A DNA stretch of 64,000 nucleotides from Neorhodopirellula pilleata (GTDB taxonomy: Bacteria; Planctomycetota; Planctomycetia; Pirellulales; Pirellulaceae): the NCBI RefSeq assembly GCF_007859915.1, contig NZ_SJPM01000001.1, positions 1,147,086 to 1,211,085 on the forward strand, written 5' to 3'. Under the pieces are notes generated by a model. It saw only the letters and a list, made by a program, of their open reading frames with translations. It was not told where the DNA came from and searched no databases. The translations under genes and the position numbers were made by a program. Numbering within the stretch: position 1 is the stretch's first letter; each line of letters opens with the position of its first letter. This document shows, in pieces, positions 8,350-16,604 of the stretch.

Positions 8350-9372
8350 TTAATGCCCATCGACAAACTTCATGTCGTCACGGACCGTCAGTCGGCCCAA
8401 GATATCGGTGGCGATCGACGTCTCCAGCGTGCGTACGCTGCCGTCACAAAAAACGAAGTTCACACCACCGGTATGGTAGCTTCCGAAACTCAGTTGACGA
8501 TCTTCCATAGGGAACCGGGCTAACGGATAACCGGGACCACCGCAACGCGAGAAGCTGCCCGGATGATCGCCGTTGTAGATCGCACCGTCTTCCTGCGCGA
8601 TACCTTGACGTGTCGGACGGACGTGTTTTTCGCCGACCAAGATCGTATGACTCGTTCCGTCGGTCAGGCTCGCGTAAGTCGTCCGGCTGCTCCAACTCAC
8701 CAGCTTTGCTCCCGGTGGCGCGTAGTTGCCTTCTGGGAAGGTTTCCGGATCGGTGACACCGCGTCCCATCACCAATGCGCCTTTGGAATGAATCCAATTC
8801 CAACCATCGCCGAAGCCTGCCGAACACGCGTAGTCGCTGACGATGCCGGGCACATGACCGCTGGTTTCAAAGGGCGACAGGATGTCATCGTTCTGAATGC
8901 TTATCACACCGCCTTCACGCCGTGAGGGGCATGAATACACCGGGATGTTGGTTTGCCGTGCCGTGTCGCTCTGGTAATAGTATTTCAACTGGTCGTCCCA
9001 CTGGTCCGGCAACGCGATCTGCTCCAAGAACGGCAAGATCAAAAATGCCCAGCTCGTGTAGTGGTCGTAGTTGCGGCTGGGCGGCAGCTCTTTGCGTTGG
9101 CTTTCGAAGTTCTGCACCGCGAGCCCGATTTGTTTCAGATGATTGATACACTGGGTTTGCCTGGCCGATTCGCGAGACGCCTGAACTGCGGGCAAAAGCA
9201 ATCCGATCATCACGCCGATAATAGCGATCACAATCAACAATTCGATGATCGTAAACGCCGATCGATGCGGTCGTAAACAAGATCGCTCCGATGAGACGCT
9301 CCGATAGGCGGCTCTGGAACGGCCCCAACTCGAGTTCGACATCAACCCATTAAAAAGAATTTCATTACCCAT
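8350..9372 (-). CDS. DUF1559 pseudopilin-like protein with prepilin cleavage/methylation domain
   Basis: 340 residues. The type IV/II pilin signal is RSAFTIIELLIVIAIIGVMI followed by GLLLPAVQASRESAR at about residues 38-70, with the conserved Glu at +5 of the mature protein. The DUF1559 body is recognisable from NHLKQIGLAVQNF, YSCPSRR, SLTDGTSHTILVGEKH and the terminal GVNFVFCDGSVRTLE. This is a massively expanded planctomycete family, thought to be exported and processed by prepilin peptidase and located at the cell surface; individual functions are unknown. The ATG at 9370-9372 is used; a second ATG is at codon 11. It is divergent from the GYF-domain gene, with 72 bases between. Confidence 0.92.
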   Translation of the reverse strand: MGNEILFNGLMSNSSWGRSRAAYRSVSSERSCLRPHRSAFTIIELLIVIAIIGVMIGLLLPAVQASRESARQTQCINHLKQIGLAVQNFESQRKELPPSRNYDHYTSWAFLILPFLEQIALPDQWDDQLKYYYQSDTARQTNIPVYSCPSRREGGVISIQNDDILSPFETSGHVPGIVSDYACSAGFGDGWNWIHSKGALVMGRGVTDPETFPEGNYAPPGAKLVSWSSRTTYASLTDGTSHTILVGEKHVRPTRQGIAQEDGAIYNGDHPGSFSRCGGPGYPLARFPMEDRQLSFGSYHTGGVNFVFCDGSVRTLETSIATDILGRLTVRDDMKFVDGH

Positions 9373-9444
9373 CGGGTCGCCTACCTGTTAAAAAAGGTAC
9401 CGAAATGAAGCGGCGAGACATCCGTCGCTCTGGACTCGATCTCA

Positions 9445-11097
9445 GTGATTCGTCACCCCATGACATTGTTTTACATTAAAACCGACCTTGATGTTGCTGG
9501 TCCATTCACCGGAATTGAAATCCGGGAAGCTTCCTTGGCCGGCATTATCCGTCCACAAACTTACCTTTCCGGTTCCGCCGACGGCCCTTGGGTGGCCGCC
9601 GAACATGCGGGTTTGTTTTCCGAAACGGGCGTGGCATTGCCCCATCCTCCAGGGACCGCCGTGCCGATGTTTCAGACGCGAGGAATGCCCGGCGCGTTCA
9701 TGGGGCCCTTCAAATTAAGGGAGTTAATCGGTTTTGCGTGTCAGGGAATGCTGCCGCCCGGAACGGAACTGCAGAGCGATCCGTCGCGTCCCTGGATTCC
9801 GATCACCGGCACGGGGATCCTGCCGGCTTGTTTGCGAGGCGACTTGGTTCGCATCGAAGAGAACGGGCGGTTGTGCCTGCGGACGGTGATTCCGGCGGAC
9901 TTGGAACAACGCCGGCAACAACTCGAAACCCTCCAATCGCCGATCGACCGAGCCAAACAAATTAAAGCTTCCGGTGCGACCGCCGCTCCGTCGCATTCCA
10001 AAGCGGTCGTCCGAACGGACCAGGACGCGGCCGTCGTCCCTCCGCCGATTACTTCGCCATCGATCGCCGCATCACCGACGCCTTCCCGTTCCGATGCGAC
10101 TACGGACGCGGTCGCATCGGCAGTCCCGGTATGGAATCGTTCGCTTGGCGGCCTTTCAACGAGCCTCGTTCGCCTGGGGGCGTTGGTCACTCGGCCCAAG
10201 GTGGCTGCGGCGGTCTTGCTGGTGGCCATGTTGACGATCGGGTTGCCGGTCGCCTATTCGTCTTGGGCGCGTCAGCCGATCCCACGTCAGAAAATCTTGG
10301 GCGAGTGGGTGTCATCTCTCCCGAGCACATCCGAAACCGCAAGGCCCTCCGTCGGAGTCGGTTTTTTCGAGGACGGATCTTGCGTCTTGGTTAATGCTTC
10401 GGGAGAGTCCTGGACCGGCGATTTCGAATGGGCCGAACGCACCGATCAGGGCAGCAAGTTCCGCCCGCTCGATCAGGTGACCGTCCGCTACGATTCTGCC
10501 GCGCCGGGCCACGTTGAAGACACTGTTGTCCCGAGCGACGGTTATTTGCGGTTAAGTGGCTTCGTGAAAGAGCCACCGCGTTTGAACGGTCACCCGGTCC
10601 GCGATTTGTTTGTCCGGCGGTCCGGCGATCTTCTGAAAGTGGGCTATTTGACGCAATCCCATTGGGTCGACGGGCGTCATGGATTGCTCGCGGCTTGGGT
10701 AGAACTGCAGCGAGTGCCAGAGACTTCACGATCGGTCGAAGATATCCTGCGGGACCTGCCCGAAGAGTTGCCAACGGGAAATCAGTCGGCCGAGAACGCG
10801 AAAACCATTTGCCTCGCGATCGATGAAGCCATCCGCGGGCGTGAATTCGAATTCAAAAACCAGAAAGCATTTCGTCACGGATGCTTTACGTTTTCCCAAA
10901 CCGTCGACGCGGGCTATCTACTCAAGCACCTCGGTGTGCCGGATGTCGCCCGCCCGTTACGCGAATTTGAAAAACAGCCGTCTTACAATGGTCCGTCGAT
11001 GGACGGAGCTCAGTTGTTTCGGTACGACTTCATCGACCTGTTCCTCAGCCCCGAGGGCGAGCTGATGTTTATCGAAGTGGATTTAGACGCAGTATAG
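9445..11097 (+). CDS. GYF-like domain membrane protein of unknown function
   Basis: 550 residues. Two N-terminal segments (about 8-62 and 73-130) look like GYF_2-type modules: FYIKTDLDVAGPFTGIEIRE and, in the second, GPFKLRELIGFACQG. A low-complexity Ser/Pro/Ala/Thr linker (about 175-225) precedes one membrane helix, AAAVLLVAMLTIGLPVAYSS at about 253-272. The C-terminal 270 residues form a globular domain with EWVSSLPS, GVGFFEDGSCVLV and, at the end, FLSPEGELMFIEVDLD; I do not recognise it. Topology suggests cytoplasmic peptide-binding modules linked to a periplasmic domain. The frame opens at 9445; the ATG at 9460 (MTLFYIKTD) is equally possible. Confidence 0.75.
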   Translation: MIRHPMTLFYIKTDLDVAGPFTGIEIREASLAGIIRPQTYLSGSADGPWVAAEHAGLFSETGVALPHPPGTAVPMFQTRGMPGAFMGPFKLRELIGFACQGMLPPGTELQSDPSRPWIPITGTGILPACLRGDLVRIEENGRLCLRTVIPADLEQRRQQLETLQSPIDRAKQIKASGATAAPSHSKAVVRTDQDAAVVPPPITSPSIAASPTPSRSDATTDAVASAVPVWNRSLGGLSTSLVRLGALVTRPKVAAAVLLVAMLTIGLPVAYSSWARQPIPRQKILGEWVSSLPSTSETARPSVGVGFFEDGSCVLVNASGESWTGDFEWAERTDQGSKFRPLDQVTVRYDSAAPGHVEDTVVPSDGYLRLSGFVKEPPRLNGHPVRDLFVRRSGDLLKVGYLTQSHWVDGRHGLLAAWVELQRVPETSRSVEDILRDLPEELPTGNQSAENAKTICLAIDEAIRGREFEFKNQKAFRHGCFTFSQTVDAGYLLKHLGVPDVARPLREFEKQPSYNGPSMDGAQLFRYDFIDLFLSPEGELMFIEVDLDAV

Positions 11098-11140
11098 ATT
11101 CGATGCCGCGCTGACTAGATGTTGTCCCGCGACGGACTCA

Positions 11141-11566
11141 TTAGCCTTCGACGATGATGCCCATGCTGCGGGCGGTTCCTTCGATCATCATCGCGGCTTG
11201 GCCGATGCTGCGAGCGTTGAGGTCTTCCATCTTCGTTTGCGCGATCTCTTCGCACTGCGCACGGGTCACTTTGCCGACCTTGTCCTTGTTGGGAACACTG
11301 CTTCCCTTGGCGATTCCAGCGGCAGCCTTGAGCATCGACGCAGCGGGTGGGCTCTTGGTGATGAAGTCAAAACTGCGATCGTTGTAAATGGTGACGACGA
11401 CCGGAATCGGCGTTCCGTTGTATTCCTTGGTGCGATCGTTGAATTGCTGAACGAACTGGCCCAAGTTGACGCCGTACTTACCCAGCGATGTACCGACCGG
11501 AGGTGCTGGGGTGGCTTGTCCGCCGCGGACTTGGAACTTTGCTTGACCGGTAACTTGTTTTGCCAT
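11141..11566 (-). CDS. rplK: 50S ribosomal protein L11
   Basis: 141 residues, full length. The N-terminal domain carries the conserved QATPAPPVGTSLGKYGVNLG loop. The C-terminal rRNA-binding domain carries FDFITKSPPAASMLKAAAGI and AQTKMEDLNARSIGQAAMMI. L11 binds the GTPase centre of 23S rRNA together with L10(L12). It follows nusG as in most bacteria, but the 157-base gap carries an inverted pair of 7-bp repeat clusters. Downstream there is no rplA: the neighbouring gene is convergent and unrelated. The usual L11-L1-L10-L12-rpoBC block is therefore split here. The start ATG at 11564-11566 begins MAKQVTGQAKF. Confidence 0.98.
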   Translation of the reverse strand: MAKQVTGQAKFQVRGGQATPAPPVGTSLGKYGVNLGQFVQQFNDRTKEYNGTPIPVVVTIYNDRSFDFITKSPPAASMLKAAAGIAKGSSVPNKDKVGKVTRAQCEEIAQTKMEDLNARSIGQAAMMIEGTARSMGIIVEG

Positions 11567-11572
11567 GGGAGT

Positions 11573-11720
11573 AGCTGTTAGCTGTTAGCGATTGGCGAAT
11601 TGCCTGTTTCGAAGGTCAGCGGAACGCTGACGGCAATGCAATCAATGGTTGGTGGGATGGGTTAAATGAAGATGGTTTGAAAGCAAGCAGCTAACGGCCA
11701 AAAGCCAATAGCCAATAGCC
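11573..11720. repeat. Inverted pair of 7-bp repeat clusters between nusG and rplK
   Basis: At 11573-11603 the sequence reads as degenerate heptamers (AGCTGTTAGCTGTTAGCGAT). At 11687-11720 is the opposite orientation (GCCAAAAGCCAATAGCCAAT). Consensus unit GCYAAYN or its complement. The two clusters could pair into a stem, enclosing about 80 bases without other features. The right cluster ends a few bases from the nusG stop codon. Confidence 0.7.
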
Positions 11721-11723
11721 CTC

Positions 11724-12443
11724 CTAAAGCGGTTCGACTTGCCAGTGATCGAGTTCCATCGGGACGCTGCGTCCGAAGATGTTGATGATCACGGTCACGC
11801 GACCGTTGGCTTCGTCGACCACGTCGACCTCGCCTTCTTGGTTTTCAAAGTTGCCTTCCTTGACACGAACGCGATCTCCGACCTTGAAAGGGATTGAAGT
11901 TTTGATCGGAGTGTCGTCTTCGTCGTCGACCAGTGGTCGATTAATGAATCGTTCGACGTCCTCGGGTTCCATCGGCATCGGCTTACCGGCGGCACCGGTG
12001 AAGTCGCTGATTCCACCCGTTTCGCGGACTAGGAACCAAGTGTCGTCGTTGATGGCCATGTAGACCATGATATAGCCTGGCAACAACTTGCGTTTGGTAA
12101 CGCGACGCTTGCCATCGCGGCTGAACGTCGCAACGTCCTCGCTCGGAACGACGATATCGCCGATCTGATCTTCCATGCCTTCCATCTTGACTCGCTTGCG
12201 CAGCGCGTCGGCGATGGAGTCTTCGCGGTTAAACGCCACCTTCAAGATGTACCAATCCAGCGTCGACTCGTCGGCATCCTTGGGCGCAGGTGCGTTAGGA
12301 TCCTTCGGAGCCGGGGGCGGTAACGAAGGCGCGGATGTCTGCGTTACTTCGCCTTGCTCCGAGGAGTTGGGTTCCGAGGAGTCGGATTCGGAGGCGGATT
12401 CGTCGTTGATGATTTCGTTCTCGATTGATTCGTGGTCGCTCAC
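11724..12443 (-). CDS. nusG: Transcription termination/antitermination factor NusG with acidic N-terminal extension
   Basis: 239 residues against about 180 in E. coli. The first 60 residues are an acidic Ser/Glu/Asp then Pro/Ala/Lys-rich extension, probably disordered. The NGN domain begins at DWYILKVAFNREDSIADAL and includes KRKLLPGYIMVYMAINDDTW and TGGISDFTGAAGKP. The KOW domain is KVGDRVRVKEGNFENQEGEV and the end VPMELDHWQVEPL. NusG binds the RNA polymerase clamp and couples transcription to termination or translation. It overlaps the secE stop by four bases (ATGA), so the two are translationally coupled, matching the conserved secE-nusG order. Confidence 0.97.
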   Translation of the reverse strand: MSDHESIENEIINDESASESDSSEPNSSEQGEVTQTSAPSLPPPAPKDPNAPAPKDADESTLDWYILKVAFNREDSIADALRKRVKMEGMEDQIGDIVVPSEDVATFSRDGKRRVTKRKLLPGYIMVYMAINDDTWFLVRETGGISDFTGAAGKPMPMEPEDVERFINRPLVDDEDDTPIKTSIPFKVGDRVRVKEGNFENQEGEVDVVDEANGRVTVIINIFGRSVPMELDHWQVEPL

Positions 12444-12886
12444 GAGGTAACCCCGACGGAGCTAAAGATGAATTGCCAGATGACGTCGAACGCGAAAAGC
12501 GTAATCGCCAAGAAGAAGATTGTGAAGATCACCACAATCGCCGCGCGGATCAGCTCGTCCTTACTCGGCCACGTCACCTTGTTCATTTCGGCTTCAACGG
12601 CGATCAAAAAGTCCGCAAATCGCGGCCAATTGACTAGTCGAAATCCGAACCACAAACCAGCCGCCAACAGGACTCCGGCGATCGAGCGAGCGACCACGGC
12701 GTTGTTCATCATCCCCGGCAAGAACGTGTACAACCGCCAACATCCCAGAGCGACGATGACAAAAATCGCCAGCGCGGTTAATTGACGAACGATCCGTCCC
12801 TGCGTCGGTTTGTAAACCGCCGAGTGAAACAGCTCGCTCATCAGCGGTGATCCGGCAGTCCCGGATTGAGTTAAATCTTTCGACAT
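12440..12886 (-). CDS. secE: Preprotein translocase subunit SecE (extended form)
   Basis: 148 residues with about three hydrophobic segments (QLTALAIFVIVALGCWRLY, SIAGVLLAAGLWFGFRL and the C-terminal VVIFTIFFLAITLFAFDVIW). The conserved SecE core is at the end: FLIAVEAEMNKVTWPSKDEL, the amphipathic helix plus the membrane helix that clamps SecY. Two additional N-terminal helices, also found in E. coli SecE, are present. It lies between tRNA-Trp and nusG on the same strand, as in many bacteria. The ATG at 12884-12886 gives MSKDLTQSG; the next in-frame ATG (codon 16, MSELFHSAVY) is an alternative. Confidence 0.95.
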   Translation of the reverse strand: MSKDLTQSGTAGSPLMSELFHSAVYKPTQGRIVRQLTALAIFVIVALGCWRLYTFLPGMMNNAVVARSIAGVLLAAGLWFGFRLVNWPRFADFLIAVEAEMNKVTWPSKDELIRAAIVVIFTIFFLAITLFAFDVIWQFIFSSVGVTS

Positions 12887-12959
12887 CCGTATGGTCCTTC
12901 GCCGCCAATCATTTGACGACCAACGTTTTACGTAGTAGGCGTTTCGGTGTGGTGGTTAG

Positions 12960-13032
12960 CAGGGGCGGCGAGAGTCGAACTCACAACCGCTGGTTTTGGA
13001 AACCAGTGCTCTGCCAATTGAGCTACGCCCCT
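12960..13032 (-). tRNA. trnW: tRNA-Trp (anticodon CCA)
   Basis: 73 bases on the minus strand. Acceptor arms AGGGGCG and CGCCCCT pair fully and the discriminator is G, as usual for tRNA-Trp. The D-arm is GCTC...GAGC, the anticodon stem-loop CTGGTTTCCAAAACCAG gives CCA, and the T-arm has GTTCGACTC. No encoded CCA. It sits between tuf and secE, a position shared with many bacteria. Confidence 0.97.
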
Positions 13033-13034
13033 GT

Positions 13035-13182
13035 GGGAAGCTATTAACGTTTGGCCAATAGCTTTTGGCTTGTATCGACGCTTCAGCCTTGGTCGGAAAC
13101 TCCGACCAAGGCTGTCGCGAGGCTTTTTTATCCTACAGGCTTGGATCGATCGGCCAAATGCCAATCGCTAAAAGCCAATCGC
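13035..13182. repeat. 7-bp repeat clusters and perfect hairpin between tuf and tRNA-Trp
   Basis: The tuf stop codon is followed at once on the minus strand by heptamer-like repeats (GCGATTGGCTTTTAGCGATT; 13155-13182). A matching inverted cluster lies next to tRNA-Trp (13035-13075). Between them is a perfect 14-bp hairpin with a 3-base loop: CAGCCTTGGTCGGA at 13084-13097 and its complement at 13101-13114. Read on the plus strand a T-run follows at 13122-13127; read on the minus strand, the direction of tuf, there is none. It may be an RNA processing or stability structure rather than a terminator. Confidence 0.65.
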
Positions 13183-14379
13183 TTATTGAACGATCTTCGT
13201 CACAACGCCCGAACCGACGGTACGGCCGCCTTCGCGAATCGCGAAACGAACACCGTCATCGATCGCGATCGGCTTGTGAAGCTCGACGGTGACCTTGACG
13301 TTGTCGCCGGGCATGCACATGTCGGCATCGACGAGGTTCGCCGTTCCGGTCACGTCCGTGGTACGGAAGTAGAACTGAGGGCGATAACCGCTGAAGAACG
13401 GCGTGTGCCGTCCACCTTCGTCTTTGCTGAGGCAGTAAACCTCGGCTTCGAACTTGGTGTGTGGGTTGATGCTCTTGGGCTTGGCCAAAACTTGGCCGCG
13501 TTGGATGTCTTCACGTTTGACACCACGAAGCAGGCAACCGACGTTGTCACCTGACCGACCTTCGGTCATTTCCTTGCGGAACATTTCGACACCGGTGCAG
13601 ATCGTCTTTACCGGGGTGTCGGACAAACCGACGATTTCGACTTCTTCGCCGACTTTGACCACACCACGCTCGATTCGACCGGTCGCCACGGTACCGCGGC
13701 CTTCGATCGAGAAGACGTCTTCGATCGCCATCAAGAACGGCTTATCGTCTTCACGGGTCGGCTCAGGAATGTACTCGTCGAGTGCATCCATCAGTTCGCT
13801 GATGCCCCTGCTGGCGTCCGGATCCGAAGGATTGTTGTAAGCCGGCAGCGAGCTACCCTTGATGACGGGAACGTCATCGCCGGGGAAATCGTACTTGCTG
13901 AGCAATTCGCGGACTTCGAGTTCGACCAATTCGAGCAGCTCTTCGTCGTCGACGAGGTCGCACTTGTTCAGGTAAACGACGATGTAAGGCACACCGACCT
14001 GGCGGGCCAACAGCACGTGTTCTTTGGTTTGGGGCATTGGTCCGTCGGCGGCCGAAACGACGAGAATCGCTCCGTCCATCTGGGCGGCACCGGTGATCAT
14101 GTTCTTGACGAAGTCGGCGTGGCCGGGGCAGTCAATGTGGGCATAGTGACGATTGGCGGTTTCGTACTCAACGTGAGCAACCGCGATCGTCACGGTCTTG
14201 GTGGCGTCACGAACGGTACCGCCCTTGGCGATATCCGCGTAGCCTTTGGCCTTAGCCAGACCCTTGGCCGCTTGCACGGCAAGGATGGCACCGGTGGTGG
14301 TGGTTTTACCATGGTCAATGTGGCCGATCGTGCCGACGTTGACGTGGGGTTTAGTACGCTGAAATGCTTCCTTAGCCAT
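13183..14379 (-). CDS. tuf: Translation elongation factor Tu
   Basis: 398 residues, full length. GTPase motifs: G1 GHIDHGKTT, the switch region with [21 protein letters not shown]3 [12 protein letters not shown] and G4 NKCD. Domains II and III are intact ([34 protein letters not shown]). EF-Tu delivers aminoacyl-tRNA to the ribosome. The frame opens at 14394, but the ATG at 14377-14379 is chosen because an AGGTGA ribosome-binding site sits just upstream and the protein then starts [20 protein letters not shown]. It lies behind four tRNA genes and ahead of tRNA-Trp, secE and nusG, the same order as the tufB locus of E. coli. Confidence 0.98.
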   Translation of the reverse strand: MAKEAFQRTKPHVNVGTIGHIDHGKTTTTGAILAVQAAKGLAKAKGYADIAKGGTVRDATKTVTIAVAHVEYETANRHYAHIDCPGHADFVKNMITGAAQMDGAILVVSAADGPMPQTKEHVLLARQVGVPYIVVYLNKCDLVDDEELLELVELEVRELLSKYDFPGDDVPVIKGSSLPAYNNPSDPDASRGISELMDALDEYIPEPTREDDKPFLMAIEDVFSIEGRGTVATGRIERGVVKVGEEVEIVGLSDTPVKTICTGVEMFRKEMTEGRSGDNVGCLLRGVKREDIQRGQVLAKPKSINPHTKFEAEVYCLSKDEGGRHTPFFSGYRPQFYFRTTDVTGTANLVDADMCMPGDNVKVTVELHKPIAIDDGVRFAIREGGRTVGSGVVTKIVQ

Positions 14380-14572
14380 CTTGTTCACCTGCATTCGCGA
14401 CCCATGCCACTATTCCCCAGAGATACGCCCTGAAAGAACCCTCCTCGCCCTCGACCGTGTTCACACCCACGGTGGTCCGATGACGACTCGGCCGCACGAA
14501 TCGCATTCGATTGATTCAATCGAAACGAAACGGAAATTGTGTCAGACGCTCAGGTTCAACTGAACGCCAAAA

Positions 14573-14644
14573 AGCTGCTGATGGGATTTGAACCCATGAC
14601 CTCATCCTTACCAAGGAGGCGCTCTACCCCTGAGCTACAGCAGC
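14573..14644 (-). tRNA. trnT: tRNA-Thr (anticodon GGT)
   Basis: 72 bases. Acceptor arms GCTGCTG/CAGCAGC pair perfectly; the discriminator is U. The D-stem is GCTC/GAGC and the T-arm ATGGG/CCCAT. The anticodon loop TTGGTAA gives GGT. The anticodon stem CCTCC/GGATG has a C-U mismatch at the second pair. It is the last tRNA before tuf, matching thrT of E. coli. Confidence 0.95.
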
Positions 14645-14646
14645 GA

Positions 14647-14741
14647 AGCGGCGTTGCCGCAGCGATTGGCTTTTGGCGGTTAGCGATTGGCTCGAGGAAA
14701 CAAGCCTCGAAAGCCAATTGCTAAACACCAATCGCACAAAG
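14647..14741. repeat. Inverted 7-bp repeat clusters between tRNA-Gly and tRNA-Thr
   Basis: Heptamer-like units GATTGGCTTTTGGCGGTTAG (about 14662-14681) and, inverted, GCCAATTGCTAAACACCAAT (about 14713-14732) flank TCGAGG-AAACAAG-CCTCGA. The whole can form a long imperfect hairpin between two tRNA genes. Confidence 0.65.
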
Positions 14742-14758
14742 CTTCGGCGACGCCGCAA

Positions 14759-14829
14759 AGCGGGTGAAGGGAATCGAACCCTCGTATTCAGCTTGGAAGG
14801 CTGCTGCACTACCATTGTGCTACACCCGC
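14759..14829 (-). tRNA. trnG: tRNA-Gly (anticodon TCC)
   Basis: 71 bases. Acceptor GCGGGTG/CACCCGC; U discriminator, as expected for bacterial tRNA-Gly. The D-arm is GCAC/GTGC, the anticodon loop CTTCCAA gives TCC and the T-arm contains GTTCGATTC. The top pair of the anticodon stem is G-A. Confidence 0.95.
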
Positions 14830-14901
14830 AAAAATCGTTTTTCGGCAATCATTTGTTGACAGTCGGCTTTTCAGCCCGCCCTTGGCGGCCATGTATTTTC
14901 G

Positions 14902-14937
14902 AAAGCTAACGGCTAACAGCTAATCGCTAAAAGCTTC
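14902..14937. repeat. 7-bp repeat cluster between tRNA-Tyr and tRNA-Gly
   Basis: Reads as four units: GCTAACG, GCTAACA, GCTAATC, GCTAAAA, then GCT. It directly abuts the 3' end of the tRNA-Tyr gene. Same family as the clusters at 11.6, 13.1, 14.7, 17.5 and 54.5 kb. Confidence 0.7.
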
Positions 14938-14942
14938 TTCAA

Positions 14943-15024
14943 TGGGGGCTACAGGATTCGAACCTGTGTAGGCATAGCCAGCGGATTTACAGTCCGCCCC
15001 CTTTAACCACTCGGGCAAACCCCC
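14943..15024 (-). tRNA. trnY: tRNA-Tyr (anticodon GTA)
   Basis: 82 bases with a long variable arm (class II). Acceptor GGGGGTT/AGCCCCC with one G-U pair; A discriminator. The anticodon stem-loop GCGGACTGTAAATCCGC gives GTA. T-arm ACAGG/CCTGT. Confidence 0.95.
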
Positions 15025-15119
15025 CAAAAACTTGTCGGTCGTGTATGGAACTGATTTACTTAGTAAACGGCAATCTCTTCGTGATTCATCAGGTTGTTTG
15101 AAATCGGGCTGACGCAGAA

Positions 15120-15192
15120 AGCCAACGGAGGGATTCGAACCCACGACCGGCTGATTACAAATCAGCAGCTCTGCCAACTGAGCTACGTTGGC
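15120..15192 (-). tRNA. trnT: tRNA-Thr (anticodon TGT)
   Basis: 73 bases. Acceptor GCCAACG/CGTTGGC, U discriminator. The anticodon stem-loop GCTGATTTGTAATCAGC gives TGT. First gene of the tRNA-tuf cluster, so the operon promoter should lie in 15193-15330. No convincing promoter could be picked there by eye. Confidence 0.96.
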
Positions 15193-15595
15193 CGGTGTTC
15201 CCCATTGACTGGGGACGCTTGGCCGGCAATTTCATCGCTGAAACGCCTGGTCACTGCTTGTAGCAACTTCCTACAACTTCCTGTTCAAAATTTCAATGCT
15301 TCCCTTCGGCATTCGTCCAAATGGACCGAATCTTGGGCGGTTCGGCTAGGTTCGTCGGCGAAGGGAAGGCAGAGTGTACCGATCAGCCGTTCGGCGACAA
15401 GATGGAATTGAAGCAAAAATCTGCCTTGAAAATAAAAAATTCTGGTCGCTTACGCCTTTATGGTCCGAGAACGGTTGTTCAAGACCGAACGAGAGCTAAC
15501 CCAGCTCGTCTTGATGCGACGACGGATGACTTTTTTTGAAAGAATCAAAAAAGGCCACCTTGGTTCGCCGCCGGACCCCTGGTATCACAGCCAAG
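15193..15595. other. Divergent intergenic region, tRNA-tuf operon versus rsmG
   Basis: About 400 bases upstream of both transcription units. It contains a short hairpin CCCCATTGACTGGGG near 15200, an imperfect inverted pair around CTTCCCTTCGGC (about 15300) and GCCGAAGGGAAG-like sequence (about 15358), and a T-run/A-run palindrome at about 15530-15553. I see no gene in it. Both promoters are expected here. Confidence 0.5.
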
Positions 15596-16423
15596 ATGAT
15601 TGAAAACACTGAAAATTCTTTTCCCCCGGACTCTCCGGCGGACGAACAACCGGCTGACGGCCACGCGGCGGGGGAACAACCCGCTGGCGAACATCCTGCT
15701 GTCGATTACCCGGCGGACGCGCGAATCGACAACCAGGGCGAGGATACTTTCGAGGCCGCGTTGGCTCGTTACGGGATGGAGTTAGATGAACCTCTCGCTG
15801 CGTCGCTGAAAACCTACGCCGAAACGATGTGGCGATTCAATGAGCAGTTGAATCTGACCCGCCATACGACCTGGGACTTGTTCGTCGGTCGCGACCTGCG
15901 GGATTGCTTGCAATTAGCCCACCTGATCCAACCTGACGAAGAGATTCTCGATTTGGGCAGCGGCAACGGAGTGCCCGGCATCCCGTTGGCAATCATCCGT
16001 CCGGATATTGAAGTGAGCTTGGCCGAATCGGTCGGCAAACGGGCGAAAGTCCTGGACGAATTGGTTACCGAGCTCAATCTGAACGTGCCGGTCTACGCCG
16101 CTCGTGGGGAACATCTGCTGGATGACTTTCGCTTCACCACCATTGTCAGTCGTGCCGTTGGCAGTCTGTTGAAATTCTGTCGCTGGGTCGAGCCGCATTG
16201 GGGGAGCTTTGATCGATTGCTGCTTGTCAAAGGACCTAAATGGATCGAAGAACGTGGCGAAGCCCGCCACCACGGCGTCCTCAAGGGACTCGAATTGCGG
16301 GTCGTCGCAAGCTATCCGTTGGGGAACCCACTTGAAGCCGAAGAAACGATCGATACTGATCCAGCATCCGGCAGCGGCGAAGGCGTGATCTTGCAGTTGT
16401 CACGCAAAGGACACTTAACTTGA
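15596..16423 (+). CDS. rsmG: 16S rRNA (guanine-527-N7) methyltransferase RsmG
   Basis: 275 residues. It uses S-adenosylmethionine to methylate G527 in the 530 loop of 16S rRNA. The Rossmann core is clear: FNEQLNLTRHTTWDLFVGRD, EILDLGSGNGVPGIPLAII (SAM binding) and ESVGKRAKVLDELV, then TTIVSRAVGSL and LLLVKGPKWIEE. About 50 extra N-terminal residues are rich in Pro, Ala, Asp and Glu and have no counterpart in E. coli RsmG. The frame opens at 15536, but that start lies inside a T-run/A-run palindrome; the ATG at 15596 is preferred. The gene stands alone rather than next to mnmG or parA. Confidence 0.93.
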   Translation: MIENTENSFPPDSPADEQPADGHAAGEQPAGEHPAVDYPADARIDNQGEDTFEAALARYGMELDEPLAASLKTYAETMWRFNEQLNLTRHTTWDLFVGRDLRDCLQLAHLIQPDEEILDLGSGNGVPGIPLAIIRPDIEVSLAESVGKRAKVLDELVTELNLNVPVYAARGEHLLDDFRFTTIVSRAVGSLLKFCRWVEPHWGSFDRLLLVKGPKWIEERGEARHHGVLKGLELRVVASYPLGNPLEAEETIDTDPASGSGEGVILQLSRKGHLT

Positions 16424-16604
16424 AGCGGCTACGCCGCGATAACTGAGTCCAGCTAACCCAATCGGGCAGATCACACGCAAGCGGACGAAACACCCGCCCT
16501 GCGAAAAACAGATACTGCGGACTATACTCCCGACGGCCACTCCGATTTTCAGCGGCCCCTTTTCGACGGCCGACTTTGCCTTACTCCCTCAGCCCTTCCG
16601 AACC

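Noticed and set aside
12847..13164. Short ORFs with SRGGESRTHNRWF or GVAQLAEHWFPKP
   Set aside because: These peptides are translations of the tRNA-Trp gene, a common annotation artefact.
14539..15411. Short ORFs such as [13 protein letters not shown] or GGIRTHDRLITNQ
   Set aside because: They are translations of the tRNA-Thr, Gly and Tyr genes.
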